Assembly: GCA_035048815.1 (NCBI GenBank)
Contig: JAUCBN010000026.1
Span: 17,185,001-17,249,000, forward strand
Source: Abelmoschus esculentus
Lineage: Eukaryota > Streptophyta > Magnoliopsida > Malvales > Malvaceae
Direction of reading: 5' to 3'
DNA: 64,000 nucleotides
Of this stretch, positions 24,348 to 35,601 are shown piece after piece (the first letter of the stretch is position 1; the number at the start of each line of letters is the position of its first letter). The notes beneath the pieces are model-generated. The model was not told where the DNA came from. It saw only the letters and a program-made list of their open reading frames with translations, and did not search any database. The position numbers and the translations under genes were made by a program.

Positions 24348-24591
24348 CTATTTATGCTTTCGTTTTAAATTAGAGAGTTTAGGGTATAGAATTTAGGGTT
24401 GGTTAAGGTTAGGATTTATTTAAGTTTTGTAGTTGAATAAGAAGCTTTATAAGTCAAACTTGACCTGCCCCAGTTGCAGCTTCACCACTTTGACTTTTGC
24501 ATCTTTAGCTATGCCTATACAATTTCCCTTCTTTGCCTTGGAGATCAAGTATGGCTCTCAGAGAAAATTCTAATCCTTGTACCTTTTGAAG

Positions 24592-24599
24592 ATATAAAT
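24592..24599 (+). promoter_or_regulatory. TATA box of methyltransferase copy B
   Basis: GATATAAATA about 70 bases before the ATG at 24670; a good plant TATA match at the expected distance. Confidence 0.6.
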
Positions 24600-24669
24600 A
24601 AGAAAGAAACCAGTGGCCAGTGGGTCTATCATCAGTTATCAAAACTAGGAAGAGAAGAACAAAAATACA

Positions 24670-25443
24670 ATGGCAAATTTGTTCATCAAGCAGGCAAAGC
24701 AATATGCACAAGCTCGACCAACCTACCAACCAGCTTTATTCCAATTCATTGCCTCAAAGACTCCCCAACATGATCTTGTTTGGGATGTCGGAACCGGCAG
24801 CGGACAGGCAGCTCGATCTTTGGCTGAGATTTACAAGAACGTAGTAGCAACGGATACAAGCCCGAAACAGCTCGAATTCGCAACAAAACTCCCCAACATC
24901 CGGTACGAGGAAACAGGCCCAACGATGTCGGTTTTAGAGGTTGAGCAGAAAGTGGGAGCAGAATCGAGTGTGGATTTAGTGACCGTGGCTCAAGCCATGC
25001 ACTGGTTCGACCTTCCCGAGTTTTACCAACGGGTGAAATGGGTGCTGAAGAAACCACACGGGGTCATCGCTGCGTGGTGCTACACCACCCCTGAAGTCGA
25101 CGACTCCGTCGACAAGGTCCTCAAACGATTTTACGAGAACCCGTACTGGGATCCACAGAGAAAAATAGTGGACGATAAGTATAAATCGATCGATTTTCCG
25201 TTCGACGCCGTTGATGGAGCGGATAACACTGGACCGTTTGAGTTCAGGAATGAGAGAACGATGAGTTTAGAGGAGTATTTCACGTACCTGAGGTCTTGGT
25301 CGGCGTACCAGAAGGCCAAGGAGAAGGGCGTGGAGCTGTTGAGCGAGGATGTGGTGAAGGACTTCAAGCGTGCTTGGGGAGAAGATGGCCATAAAATTGT
25401 TAAATTTCCGATTTATCTTAGGATCGGAAAAGTGGGAATGTGA
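24670..25443 (+). CDS. SAM-dependent methyltransferase, copy B (257 aa)
   Basis: Paralogue of the copy at 21999-21190, head-to-head with it across 2.67 kb. Same fold: motif I DVGTGSGQAARSLAEIY (Asp about 39), VVATDTSPKQLEFATKL, VDLVTVAQAMHWFDLPEFYQ, VKWVLKKPHGVIAAWCYTTP, and a C-terminal half nearly identical to copy A (FRNERTMSLEEYFTYLRSWS, KIVKFPIYLRIGKVGM). By eye most positions are shared and the match runs about 10 bases past the stop codon. The N terminus keeps a single ARPTYQPALF block, so this is probably the ancestral form. Single exon, typical of this family as I recall it, so retroposition is not required. The methyl acceptor cannot be told from sequence. Confidence 0.88.
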   Translation: MANLFIKQAKQYAQARPTYQPALFQFIASKTPQHDLVWDVGTGSGQAARSLAEIYKNVVATDTSPKQLEFATKLPNIRYEETGPTMSVLEVEQKVGAESSVDLVTVAQAMHWFDLPEFYQRVKWVLKKPHGVIAAWCYTTPEVDDSVDKVLKRFYENPYWDPQRKIVDDKYKSIDFPFDAVDGADNTGPFEFRNERTMSLEEYFTYLRSWSAYQKAKEKGVELLSEDVVKDFKRAWGEDGHKIVKFPIYLRIGKVGM

Positions 25444-25859
25444 ACCAAAATTATTGGATTCAAAAGAAACGGGAATCAATGAAGATGAGATCTTGGCCTA
25501 AACTCGATAATTTTCCCACCCTTTTCATGTAATTTTTCTCCAATCAAATTATTAATCAATAATATTTTTAAGATAAAGTAAATCGAGTACTATTAAATTT
25601 TAAATTTAATATCAATTGTACAATTAAATTAAAAATCGATATTATTTCAGTATTAAATTTTAATTTAAACTTTAATTATACTAGTAGACAATTAAAATCG
25701 ATAATGTAGATAGATTTTAACTGTACATATATATAAAAATTAAATAGTCTAATGGTACAATTAAAGCATAAATTCAAGTTTAATACAAAATAATATTGAT
25801 TTTTAATTTGGTGGTGAGATTAATACTAATTTAAATTTACCCAATATTTTAGAATACGG

Positions 25860-26160
25860 ACAAATAAGATACGAAACTAAAAAAATATTTATTTACCTAT
25901 ATATTTAGATACAATACATATATTTTAGTAAACATATAAATGAATATGTTAAAATATATTACACGGATATGTTCATTAATTTAAACAAATATGTTCGTGA
26001 ATGATAAACAAATAAATAAACACGAAAACCATATAAATAAATAAAAAATATAGATATTATATTAAAATTTTAAATGAAACGAACATAAACACATGTAAAT
26101 ATAAATAAACAACACAAATAAAATCTTATTCATTTAAGATCGGTTTATTTATACCCCTAA
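25860..26160. mobile_element. Degenerate MITE, TTAGGGGTATAAATAAA end family
   Basis: The right end, read in reverse, is TTAGGGGTATAAATAAACCG, matching the left terminus of the element at 27269. The interior shares ATATGTTCGTGAATGATAAA and AAACGAACATAAACACATGT words with that copy. The left boundary is unclear. Confidence 0.45.
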
Positions 26161-27268
26161 TTCAACCCATAATTGATTATATATTTAATAAATTCTTTAA
26201 CTTTTTTAATATGAATAATCAATTTTTTACGGTAGCCAAATTGTTTTTAAACTAAATTATAAATAACTAAATAAATGTTTAACATTGTCACAACACATTG
26301 GTTTAAAGGGAGGGTGCAAATGGTCTATCTCTTGATCGTATTTTTCGATATCTTTACTTTAAATTTATTAGATTTAGGGTTTAAGGTTAAAGTTGAGATT
26401 AAGGTTTAGGGGATTAGGGGTATGATATATTTTTTAAGGGGTAAAATTTAGGGTTTAGGATGTAAAAAAATAAGAATTAAGGTTTAGAATTTAGTTTTTT
26501 AAGACTTTTTAACAGTAGACATGAAATGAGCACAGTAAGGAACCAAGAAATTTTTACTTTCCAAAACTCCCAACACCTACTTATCTTAAACTCCGAACTC
26601 TAACTATACATTCTAAATTCTATACTTGTAATTTAAGTTTGTAAACTTTAAATCTTAAAATAAAATATTTATATAAATTAAAATTTACCTAAATTTATAA
26701 ATCAGAATATTTTCCATACATTTAAATATAATTATATTCTACTTAAAAATATATATAATTCTACCTAAACATTGAAACTTGTATAAAAATACTTGGATTA
26801 TATTGATATGCTTTTGGTGCTGACAATCCCTTTAGTCGGTCCCCCAACCCTTTTGCCTTTTTGCCTTTTGTCTTCGTCCGCTCACTTCTCACGGGCGACA
26901 ATCTTCCCTCCCTCTCAATCTCTTCATATTTTTATTTATTTATTTATCTTTTCCATAATAAAATAAAAAATATTTATATTTTAAAAATAAATATTAATAA
27001 TTTTAAACACTCAATTAATTAGTATTTTTTTTCCATTTATTTACCATTTTAAACTCCCAAAAGGCAAATCTCGTGGTTGATGCTTGTTTGTACAATAATA
27101 ACTTAATCATTCTCCTTTTTAACAACAATCTTCGATCAAACTGGGTTGGCTGTAAAGGCAACCTACTTTTCATTCAATAATTCAACCTTTTCCATGCCAA
27201 TTTGATCCTCTCATTTTCAAAATTTTCAAATAGAAATAGAAATTATTATTTAAGCTATAAAATATCAG

Positions 27269-27781
27269 TAGGGGTAAATAAATACAACGTTCGCGAATCG
27301 TTCGTATAATATTAGTTTATGTAATTAAAATAAATGAGTATGAATGAAACTTTTATGTTCGTTTAATAAACGAATGGATACGGATATAAGTACGTTCGGT
27401 TCGTTTATTAAACGAATAAACTCTTTTCAAACTCATTTATAGGCTTGTTTACGGGATGAAAATACTGGTAGGTGTTTCTAACTATTGATTTTTGTTGTTG
27501 ATAAGGATGTTATATAAGATCACGTTGAAATGCTAGGTGTTATTTCTTAATATATAAACGAATGTGTTCATGAACACTTAAATACACATGTTTGTGAATA
27601 TTTAAATAAACATATTTACAAACACGTTCATCAGCACTTAAACGAACACGTTCGTAAATACTAAATAAACGAACATAAACACCTTCAAAATAAATAAATG
27701 AACATGAATAAAATATTAAAAATAAACAAATGAATATGAACATAGTCTTATTCGTTCAAGTTCGGTTCATTTACTCCCTTA
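27269..27781. mobile_element. MITE rich in AACGTTCG words
   Basis: Left terminus TAGGGGTAAATAAATACAAC; right terminus in reverse TAAGGGAGTAAATGAACCGA, an imperfect inverted repeat. The interior carries repeated ACGTTCG, GTTCGTTTA and AACGAACA words and internal tandem copies of a unit like AAATAAACATATTTACAAAC at 27550-27680. An open frame on the minus strand (27743-27540) is simply the repeat read through. Confidence 0.55.
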
Positions 27782-28534
27782 TATATCAATATCTTTGTAA
27801 ATACTCATCGATCGATTAATTCGGTTCGAGTTTTTGTAGAGATTTAATATGAAGGGAACCCTTAAAATCCTGTTTTCTTCATTCATAAAGTCAGGATTCG
27901 AATTCTTAATCGTACTTAAACAATCCAGTGTCTTATCTCGCTGTACCAACGATTAATTCTTCCCACTCTTTCAAATTAATAATAATACAATTTTTTTCAA
28001 CTTCAACTCAAGGTTAAGTGGTTAACCTCATCATGCCTCCTTTTTCAACATAAGTAATTCCCTCCTTTTGTTCCCCATCTCCCAATCTAAACCCTTCACA
28101 TGCTCTCATTTATATGTAGTATTCAAGTGTTGTATCTACATCTCATGAATCAAAAAGGTGGTCCATGTGAGTCTATGGCTGACGGCTGACTTGGGAAGAC
28201 AAGCCGTGTAGGATAAGGAGGGAGAAAGGGATGGCCATTGGAGGGAGAAAATATTCTCTCCACCCACCTTTCTTTTTGGAGTTTTCTTCTGGGTTTTTCT
28301 AACCCAGATTTCAAAACTAAGAACTTCAAGTTCAAGTATCAATCTTTCATTAAAAAAAACAAAACAAAAGAGAATTGTTGGGTTGTGTTTATATTGTAGT
28401 AAGTAAAGCCTATTGTTTTTTGTAGTAGTATTACCGCCAGTTCTTGGGGGAGCTTTGGTTTTGTTTTGTTCACCTACTTTGGGTATAGATTTCCAGTTTT
28501 TGCAGTGGTTGACCAGTTCATCAAGTTGGGAAAA

Positions 28535-30154
28535 ATGATGACTCAAGACCCAAATCCAAACCCTAACGCTATGAAGAGGAAAAGGAATTTGCCAGGGACA
28601 CCAGGTGAGTCTATTTTCTGGTTTGATTTTTGTTTTGAGAAGTGTTTTTCTTGTTAGGGTTTTTAATTTCTTTTTTATTGGAATGATCAGATCCAGATGC
28701 TGAAGTTATTGCTTTGTCTCCGAATTCTCTAATGGCGACCAACAGATTTCTGTGTGAAATCTGTAACAAGGGTTTTCAGAGGGACCAGAACTTACAACTC
28801 CATAGGAGAGGTCACAATCTGCCATGGAAGCTCAAGCAAAGAAGCAACAAAGAAGTTAGGAAGAAAGTTTATATCTGCCCGGAGAAGACCTGCGTCCACC
28901 ATGACCCGTCGAGGGCACTCGGTGACCTCACCGGTATAAAGAAGCACTTCAGCCGTAAACATGGAGAAAAGAAATGGAAGTGCGAGAAGTGTTCGAAGAA
29001 ATATGCAGTTCAGTCGGATTGGAAAGCTCATAGTAAGATTTGTGGCACTCGAGAGTATCGATGCGACTGTGGAACACTCTTTTCCAGGTCATATGCAAAC
29101 ACAAACAACACATACATGCATGCATACATTCATACATACATACAAAGATAGACCGAAGAGCATTAAAAGGGTATTAACATCATGAAAAGCTTAAATTTTC
29201 GTATAATTTATGTATTTTCTTTTCATAGTTTACACCCGTAACATAAAATCCTGTCGCAGTATTGCATACATACATTTTGTTGTAGAATTGAATGGCCATT
29301 TTCTTTTGCCATGCAGGAAGGATAGTTTCATTACTCATCGAGCTTTCTGCGATGCATTGGCTGAAGAGAGTGCAAGATTTAGAAACGATTTGACAAATAT
29401 TGGGGCCAATAGCTATGAATTTGCTGCTGGTAATTCAGAGACGATGGATAATATGGATTCGAACCGGCAAAGGCCAAGGTTACAGTCATGGCTAGACCAA
29501 GCTAATTCCCAGATTATTAACCCAGTTGGTAATGCTTTCTTAGCACCAAAAACCACAAGCTTGCCTGAAATGATTGCACCTATGAACGTGTTTGGTTCAT
29601 TGTCTCAAACACAATGGCTCAACCAGTATCCGCAAGCATCATTGCAAGGAGGACCGAAAGAGGAAGAGAACAAGGGAGATTTGTCGGAATCCATGACATG
29701 TTTATATTCGAATAATACTCAGAACTGTCTCCGACAAAGCCACAACACTCACATGTCAGCCACTGCACTCCTGCAAAAAGCAGCTCAAATGGGATCTACG
29801 AGAAGCAACGCTGGAATCAATAACAGTGAATTATTCGGGTTAATGAGTTCATCCCCTTCAATGATTTCGAGCCCTAATGGTGAGCACAACAAGAATGAAA
29901 CTTATTACAAGGTGTTTAAGCAAGTGAGTCAATCTGAGAAGAACATAAACGAGTTAGTGAGTTCATTGTCTTCAACTCAACCAGCAGTAGGAGGTTTAAA
30001 CTCAAGCTCGAAGTTGAAGAGGAATGCAAATGAAGTCGAAGGAAGCTTAACCAGGGACTTCCTTGGTGTGGGAAGTGAAGCCAGCAGACCATTGATGTTC
30101 CGACAAGATCTTGCTGAGTTTTCTTCAATGGGCTCGGTTCAGCCATGGAATTGA
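28535..30154 (+). CDS. INDETERMINATE-domain (IDD) C2H2 zinc-finger transcription factor
   Basis: Plant-specific nuclear IDD factor; family members control gibberellin signalling, sugar metabolism, root patterning or flowering, often with DELLA, SHR or SCR partners. Exons 28535-28604, 28691-29087, 29317-30154; 434 aa. Order: nuclear localisation motif KRKRNLPGTPDPDAEVIALSP from residue 14; ZF1 43-65 (C2H2), ZF2 about 84-114 (C2H2), ZF3 119-141 (C2HC, WKCEKCSKKYAVQSDWKAH), ZF4 146-167 (C2HC, YRCDCGTLFSRKDSF). The C-terminal MSATALLQKAAQMG and TRDFLGVG blocks are typical of IDDs. MMTQDP is the first in-frame ATG. Failure to splice intron 2 would add about 18 residues of CATA-repeat translation and stop before ZF4 is complete. 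I cannot assign an Arabidopsis orthologue number. Confidence 0.95.
29102..29142. repeat. CATA/CATG microsatellite at start of IDD intron 2
   Basis: Irregular run of CATACATGCATGCATACATT and CATACATACATAC starting about 15 bases after the intron 2 donor. Likely length-polymorphic. Confidence 0.75.
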
Positions 30155-32246
30155 TTCGTTGGAAAGCTAGTTCAGAGGTGGTTGATTTAGCTGCATGGTA
30201 GCTTAGTGAAGGGATAATGAAGCAGCAGTGAGTCAACTCGGGAGTCTTGTGACTGGGACCACTCGACTGCGTTGTGGAAGGGACCGAAGGGAAAGAGACA
30301 GTGCAGTGTTCGGGCCCTCCATGCAACGTAGAGTTTTCAGCTTTTTAAAATTTATTTTGTGGAAAGTTTTTAGTACATTTGAGCTTTTAATTTGTACCGT
30401 GTTTGTTTCCCTCCCTGCGTCGATATTTTAAATAAAATCAGAAAATTATTATGGATGTTTAGTTTTCACTCTCTTTTAGTTAAATTAAAAAAATTATTAA
30501 TTTATTTTATAAATTTATTTATTTTAATAAAAAATAATCCTTATGACCAAGACTTATACCCTAAAATATTAAAAATCTCTCTTACAAGAGAAAACAAATT
30601 TAACAAATAATGAAAATCCATGTTAGATAAATATATTTGTACAGTGATCGAGGAACACACGGTTCAAATTTATCAAAAATATACTTAAAACGAAAAAAAT
30701 AAAAAAAATAAAATCAAACCATCAAACAATTAAATTATTTAGACAAAACCCAAAACATTATATTTTTTTATTTTTTTTTGATGATTCAATTTTTTTTAAT
30801 TTTAATTCGGTGTAAACTTTTAACTAAAAATATATATTATTTGATAATTCAACTTTTAATTTTTGTTACTTAAAATTGTTTCCCAAAATAAAAATTGAAT
30901 ACTTGATAACATTGGATCCTTGTGAAAATTGGTAGGCCATCGGATCTGATCACTTCCATATAATTAAATTGAAAAGAGCTTCTCGTCATGCAGCATGTTC
31001 CCAAATTATAGTACAACAAATATTCTTCAGATTTATATTTTTATTTGATAAAATAAATTCAAATTTAATGTTTTGATTTTTTTAATTAATAGTCTCTAGA
31101 ATAAATAAAATTTCAGATTGAATCAAAATCGAATTTATAAATTAATAGATCAAATTAGGGTAGGCGAGTAAATTAATATTTATATCTAAAATGAGATTGA
31201 TTTATAAATCTATAGATCGAACGGGTTTGGTGTGACCAAAAACCCACACTATTGTTCGAATCCTACGTCGATGATTCTATTGTTCGAATTTAATTTTTTA
31301 TTATAAATATCGATATTCAACTTATTAACTACTAATAAACTAATAATACTCATAATTTTAATAAATAGTCAAATAAATACATAAATTCATTTGGGCTTAA
31401 GCTAAGCTGCAAAAGATAGCGTAACAACGGGCCCAACATATGACCCTAGGCCTCTTGTTGTTTCTATGTTGGATGTTTCGTTACCGATTAGAAAATGTAA
31501 ATTACAGTGTTATGGTTAAAAAGTATATGCTAAATTTAAATTATAATACGAAAAAAAAGTCTTATGGATTTTCTTTTAATATTTTTATATAAAATATGTA
31601 AATATATTTAAAAATATTTTAAGCCGTTAACTAAAAACCAAAAATTACAAGTTATAATGTTTATTGTTAAATACCTAATTCTTTTAAGTATTTATTTATC
31701 GATTCGTATCTTGATCCGTTTAAATATATTTGTTATGGGGTAATAGTATTATCGAAAAGACATTATTTTAAAAGATTTAATATACTTTTTTAGTACCTCC
31801 AACTTTCATATCTAAACTCAACTTGTTCGTATAATGTGTTCAAGCCCTCATCTACTTGATATTAAAAGTTGGTCTATATTTAAAATAATTTGATTATATA
31901 CTATTTATTTTACATTAAATAAAAATTAATTTAATCGAATCGAATACATCAAAAACATATCTAAAATCTTCCATCACAAAGGTACATATCGATGTACAAC
32001 AATGATACAAAATATAAAAAAATAAAGAAAATGTCACAAAATTCATAATTACATGGAATAATAATAAAAAATATTACAAATTTCGAAACCAAAAACTGAA
32101 ATTAACAAAAAAAAATATTATAAATTCAATTTCATAATAATAATTACAAATGAAAAAAGAAAAAGAAAACTCACCATCTTGATCACCACCGTTGAATATT
32201 AATCCAACCATCAAAATTCACTTTCTTCATTTGTCCATTATCATGG
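30155..32246. other. Convergent spacer, no gene seen
   Basis: 30155 to about 30440 is the likely IDD 3' UTR (AATAAAATC near 30431); the mirror-side FLA 3' UTR lies near 32100-32246. The middle is AT-rich, without a convincing frame or a bounded repeat. Confidence 0.5.
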
Positions 32247-33008
32247 TCATAAAAACATTGTTGCAACTACAGCAGCAACACCGAACAAGACCACATTTTG
32301 CACGGCGGACGCTCTGGAGTTATCAGATGGGGTTTCGTCGGGACTGTCGGAAACAACGGAAGCTTTCTTCTTCTTCGACTTCGCCGGTGCTGGAGCCGGA
32401 GCTGGAGGCCTAGGATCAAATATTTGCATAGGCTTGAGTACTTGATCGATTTGATACACGGCAAGCTGACCATCGGTGTAAATAGTCCCCGAAATACTAG
32501 TGTTTGTCAACCCACTTGTAATATTCACCGAGTTCCCCGATGTGGTAACATTGAGAGGGAACTTGCCGTCGCCGCTGTCACCGGCTTGGGTTCTCAAAGG
32601 GTTGCTAATGGTTTGGAATTGAGACGAGGAGAGGTACGATGGGATAATGTGGAAATGCACCAGCCCGACTTTTTGCTCATCGGAGAGCGAATTCAACGTG
32701 CCGGATTTGAGGCCGGAGAAGGCATTGTCCGTCGGAGCGAATATGGTTATCCCATTGTTGGAATTGTTGAGCTGACCGAGCAACTGGTCGGCTACTTGTG
32801 TGGTTTTTAGAAGACGGATGAAGAGGGTGAATTGGCCGGCTTTTTCGAGGATTTTGGTGACGTTTGTTGGACCGGAAGGTGCCGGAGCTGCCGCCACAGG
32901 AGTTGCTGGAGCTGCCGGAGCCGCTGCTGGACCTTGGGCTAAGGTTGTTGAACAATGGAGGACTACGAGGATGAGAAATGAGAGAGTTGTGAAGCCATGT
33001 TGCTTCAT
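32247..33008 (-). CDS. Fasciclin-like arabinogalactan protein (FLA11/12-type)
   Basis: Secreted, GPI-anchored cell-wall glycoprotein with one fasciclin domain. Members of this group are linked to secondary wall and fibre properties. Single exon, 253 aa. Signal peptide about 1-24 (LSFLILVVLHCSTTLA); AGP-like Ala-Pro stretch about 27-47 (PAAAPAAPATP); fasciclin domain about 48-190 with H1 motif GITIFAPTDNAFS, the [YF]H-type core VHFHIIPSYL and H2 motif AVYQIDQVLKPMQIF; a second AGP-like PRPPAPAPAPA; then a Lys-rich stretch. The hydrophobic tail AVQNVVLFGVAAVVATMFL is a GPI-attachment signal. Several NVT/NTS sequons suit N-glycosylation. The Met at 33008 is the first in-frame ATG with a signal peptide right behind it. 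A TATA-like TATTTATAAA lies at about 33195-33185, implying a leader of roughly 150 bases. Confidence 0.93.
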   Translation of the reverse strand: MKQHGFTTLSFLILVVLHCSTTLAQGPAAAPAAPATPVAAAPAPSGPTNVTKILEKAGQFTLFIRLLKTTQVADQLLGQLNNSNNGITIFAPTDNAFSGLKSGTLNSLSDEQKVGLVHFHIIPSYLSSSQFQTISNPLRTQAGDSGDGKFPLNVTTSGNSVNITSGLTNTSISGTIYTDGQLAVYQIDQVLKPMQIFDPRPPAPAPAPAKSKKKKASVVSDSPDETPSDNSRASAVQNVVLFGVAAVVATMFL

Positions 33009-34108
33009 TGTGGATTGTTTTGGGCAACTATAACAATATATTAAATGCAAGGGAAGATTTGGTTCTTCAACAACAAAATGTTTATGGATGATTCAATTGC
33101 AAGGGAAGAGGGGTTATTAAGGATATGAGAGGATGAAGTTAGGTAAAATATGCTAGTTTAGTGAATAAAAACATAGTTTTCTAACTTTATAAATAGGTGT
33201 TCATGTCCCTCTCCAATGTAATTTAAAAATATTTTGATTAAAATTTTCAAACCATCAATATTTAAAACAGAATATGACGGGACAATAAAAAAAATTATTA
33301 ATATGATATTAATATAACAAGGATTTAATTAGAATGTCTTTAAATATATTGATCCATAACACTAATTTGAATAGTTTGATGTAAGTAACCTTGTTATAAA
33401 TTTTGATGTCTGCATGAAGAAATCGATGTGTGTTGGGGCAACTACTATATTGCTTGGAAAAACAGGGTAGAGATTGGAGTGGATGTGTGGCCAAATAAAG
33501 ATGTAAATCATTGATTTGTTTTTTTATCTTAGGAAATAAGTTTCCAATTGGGTCACTGTTTTTCCAGCTAATGGCTCGTTGTGGGGCTTTGATTTTCGTC
33601 GGCACATCGAATCATGCCGATGATCCCTCCGGATTTAATGTTCCGCTGCCCTCTCCTTTTCTCAAACCTCTTTTCTTACATTCATTAGTTTTTAAGGTAA
33701 AAACACATTTCTTACATTCATTGTTGAAGTTGAGAGAACTCCGAGGGGGAGGAACACAAGACCTTTTGGGAGGTCTGGTCCGGCCTTTGAGAGCCATAAT
33801 GAGCTCATTTTAGAGGGTATGTCTTTCAAAGAAATTTTTTACATAAGATTTTTTAAAGTCAAGATTTTCTTAAACAATTTCAAACTGTTTATCACCTAGA
33901 CCAATCACGTTATAACAAATTACATGAAAAAATTATAATATATATTGGGCAGTTTTCGTATGGCCCTTATTCTTTTACAATAGCAAAATAATACAATGTA
34001 AAAACATGCAAAACAAGATAATTTGAACATATTGGTTCACTGCAGAGAACAAGTTTATACTTTGTGTTGATTATTATTAGCATGGAGATGAAGAATGTCA
34101 ACCCCAAT
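33009..34108. other. FLA promoter and spacer
   Basis: 33009-33300 is the promoter side of the FLA gene. About 33530-33800 is less AT-rich, but its open frames (up to 100 codons) overlap on both strands and match nothing I know. 33820-34108 probably includes the 3' UTR of the root-cap gene. Confidence 0.4.
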
Positions 34109-35601
34109 TCAGATACTGGCAACTGATCCAGATGGCCTCTTGAACCTGCAAACATTGCAGAAGGTTGAGAACAGATATGGAGTTTGATACTTATCTTCCC
34201 CACCCATCATAGGCATAGCCACTCCTCTCTTCACCGGGCTAACATAGCCTGGCTGGTATGTTTTCCCCAACACTCCTTCAACATGGTCACTTAAGTTGCT
34301 GAATTTGAACTGTGTTTCCAAGTGAGCGAAGGCATCATCATCTGGTAATTGATACTTATGAACCCTATTTTCTTCTTTACCAATTGGTCTCACCCTTATG
34401 TACATCTCCACCAATCCGGATATTTTGACATGGATGTTGTTTTTGTCCTCGGTTCTTTCGACCAACACTTGTTGTTCTTCGTTGTTACCGTTGTTCAATT
34501 CGGCTTCTCCGTCGTATGGGATGTTAACCGTCTCGCCGTCCCATTGAACGGTGAGAGCATCGACGTTGTCGTCCCAGTAAGAGACTCGGTTTGCTGCGAT
34601 GACTAGAGTGTGTGTATCAAACATGACAGCCAAGGCTTGCACCCATGTGAAATCACGGGTCCTTCCTAGTGGTCTAGTGCCAATGAAATGAGCATTGATT
34701 TGAAGCTTATCGTCTGAGACAATGGCGAAGTTCCCATCTTTTGATCCATGGAAGTAGAACATAACTCCATCACCACCAACAAAACGAGGGTCGTAGCAAA
34801 GAGAACCATAGCCATCACATTTTGGTTTCCTCCCTGAAAACACACACATAAAATGATGATCCAAAATCCAAAATAAATCGAACTGAATCGAATTTTAGTT
34901 GAACCTAAATAGACTGAAATCGAAAGTAACCCGAATTAAAAATAACTCAAAAAATATTAAAAATTAAGAAAGATAGAATTTGAATTACCTCGCAACTCAC
35001 CAAAAATTTAAATTTATTGACTTTATAAAGCCAACCTAAAAATAATTGATCTAATATGACTCGAACAAACCGAACTAAAATCAAATTAGACCCTAATGTA
35101 GTCATTCTCCTGAACAAAAACCTACCAGAACGACATGGTTAACACCCCTATCCGCCTTGAGTCCAAACTAATTCAGTATAATAAGAATTAGGGTTTAGGG
35201 TTTAAAAGCTTACACTTGCAAGTGGCTTCACACTTGCTGCCACAGTTAACATGGCAACCTTTTTGCTTCTTATTGTTCTTAGGCTTCCTTTGAGGGCATT
35301 CCGATGGGCAAACAAGGGTCTGCTTGTAACAAGCACCTTTCGCTTTGCAGTGAGCTCGTTCTTGCCCTTTCTCCGTCGGTGACAACCTGTCATAATCCTC
35401 ATCGTCTTTCTTCTTCTTCTTCTTCTTCTCATCATTCCCATTCTTTTTGCCTTTGCTATCATTGCTTCCAGCACTTTTTCCCTTGTCCTTGCCGTTTCCC
35501 TTCCCGTTGTCCTTGTTGCCATTATCGGCACCATGCACAATGGCAGCTTCGGTGCACAGCAATATAACAACGAGAACCGCCATTACAGAATACGACTTCA
35601 T
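34109..35601 (-). CDS. Secreted root-cap-domain (LEA-related) protein
   Basis: Plant protein of the Root_cap (PF06830-type) family, named from transcripts in root cap and late-embryogenesis-like expression; biochemical role unknown, probably extracellular. Exons 35601-35214 and 34833-34109; 370 aa. Signal peptide about 1-24 (VMAVLVVILLCTEAAIVHG). Next is a low-complexity Asn/Gly/Lys/Asp stretch ending in a run of seven Lys encoded by a CTT-type microsatellite on the plus strand. A Cys-rich segment follows (CKAKGACYKQTLVCPSECPQ, GCHVNCGSKCEATCKWRKPK). The conserved domain is GYGSLCYDPRFVGGDGVMFY, FAIVSDDKLQINAHFIG, RTRDFTWVQALAVMFDTHTL. The splice joins CK to WRKPKC, as family members do. The intron contains CCGAACT/AACCCGAA-type repeat DNA. 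Confidence 0.9.
34865..35110. repeat. AT-rich AACCGAAC-type repeat inside an intron
   Basis: ATCGAACTGAATCGAATTTT, AAAGTAACCCGAATTAAAA and ACAAACCGAACTAAAATC words resemble the strand-flipped GGGTTCGG sequence seen near 3100, 24000 and 52640. No clear termini. Confidence 0.35.

Larger units (their letters stand above)
25444..28130. other. AT-rich intergenic region with related MITE copies
   Basis: Contains the short 3' UTR of copy B, two copies of a CGTTCG/AACGAAC-rich element (listed separately), TTTAGGG-like words at 26380-26490 and mixed sequence at 26815-26900. No coding frame over 70 codons looks real. Confidence 0.5.

Noticed and set aside
24620..24844. Overlapping plus-strand frames at the start of methyltransferase copy B
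   Set aside because: They are out of frame with the conserved methyltransferase and end within it.
27540..27743. 67-codon minus-strand frame rich in Tyr, Val and Arg
   Set aside because: It is translation of the CGTTCG-rich repeat units of a MITE, not a gene.
28466..28534. N-terminal extension of the IDD protein (FTYFGYRFPVF...)
   Set aside because: It has no ATG in frame upstream of 28535; the extension needs a TTG start, and MMTQDP gives the usual short IDD N terminus.
29102..29160. Read-through IDD protein ending in a CATA-repeat translation
   Set aside because: The donor AG/GTCATATG and the acceptor at 29316 join to complete ZF4 exactly, so the unspliced frame is intronic.
32298..32810. 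170-codon open frame on the plus strand
   Set aside because: It is the antisense shadow of the fasciclin-like AGP gene, whose signal peptide, fasciclin motifs and GPI tail are unmistakable on the other strand.
33511..33813. 100-codon plus-strand frame
   Set aside because: Overlapping frames on both strands, no domain, no splice partners; likely chance in a less AT-rich patch.
35188..35204. TTAGGGTTTAGGGTTTA, telomere-like (also related words at 24368 and 26380-26490)
   Set aside because: Two imperfect TTTAGGG units near a gene are common in plants and are too short for an interstitial telomere.
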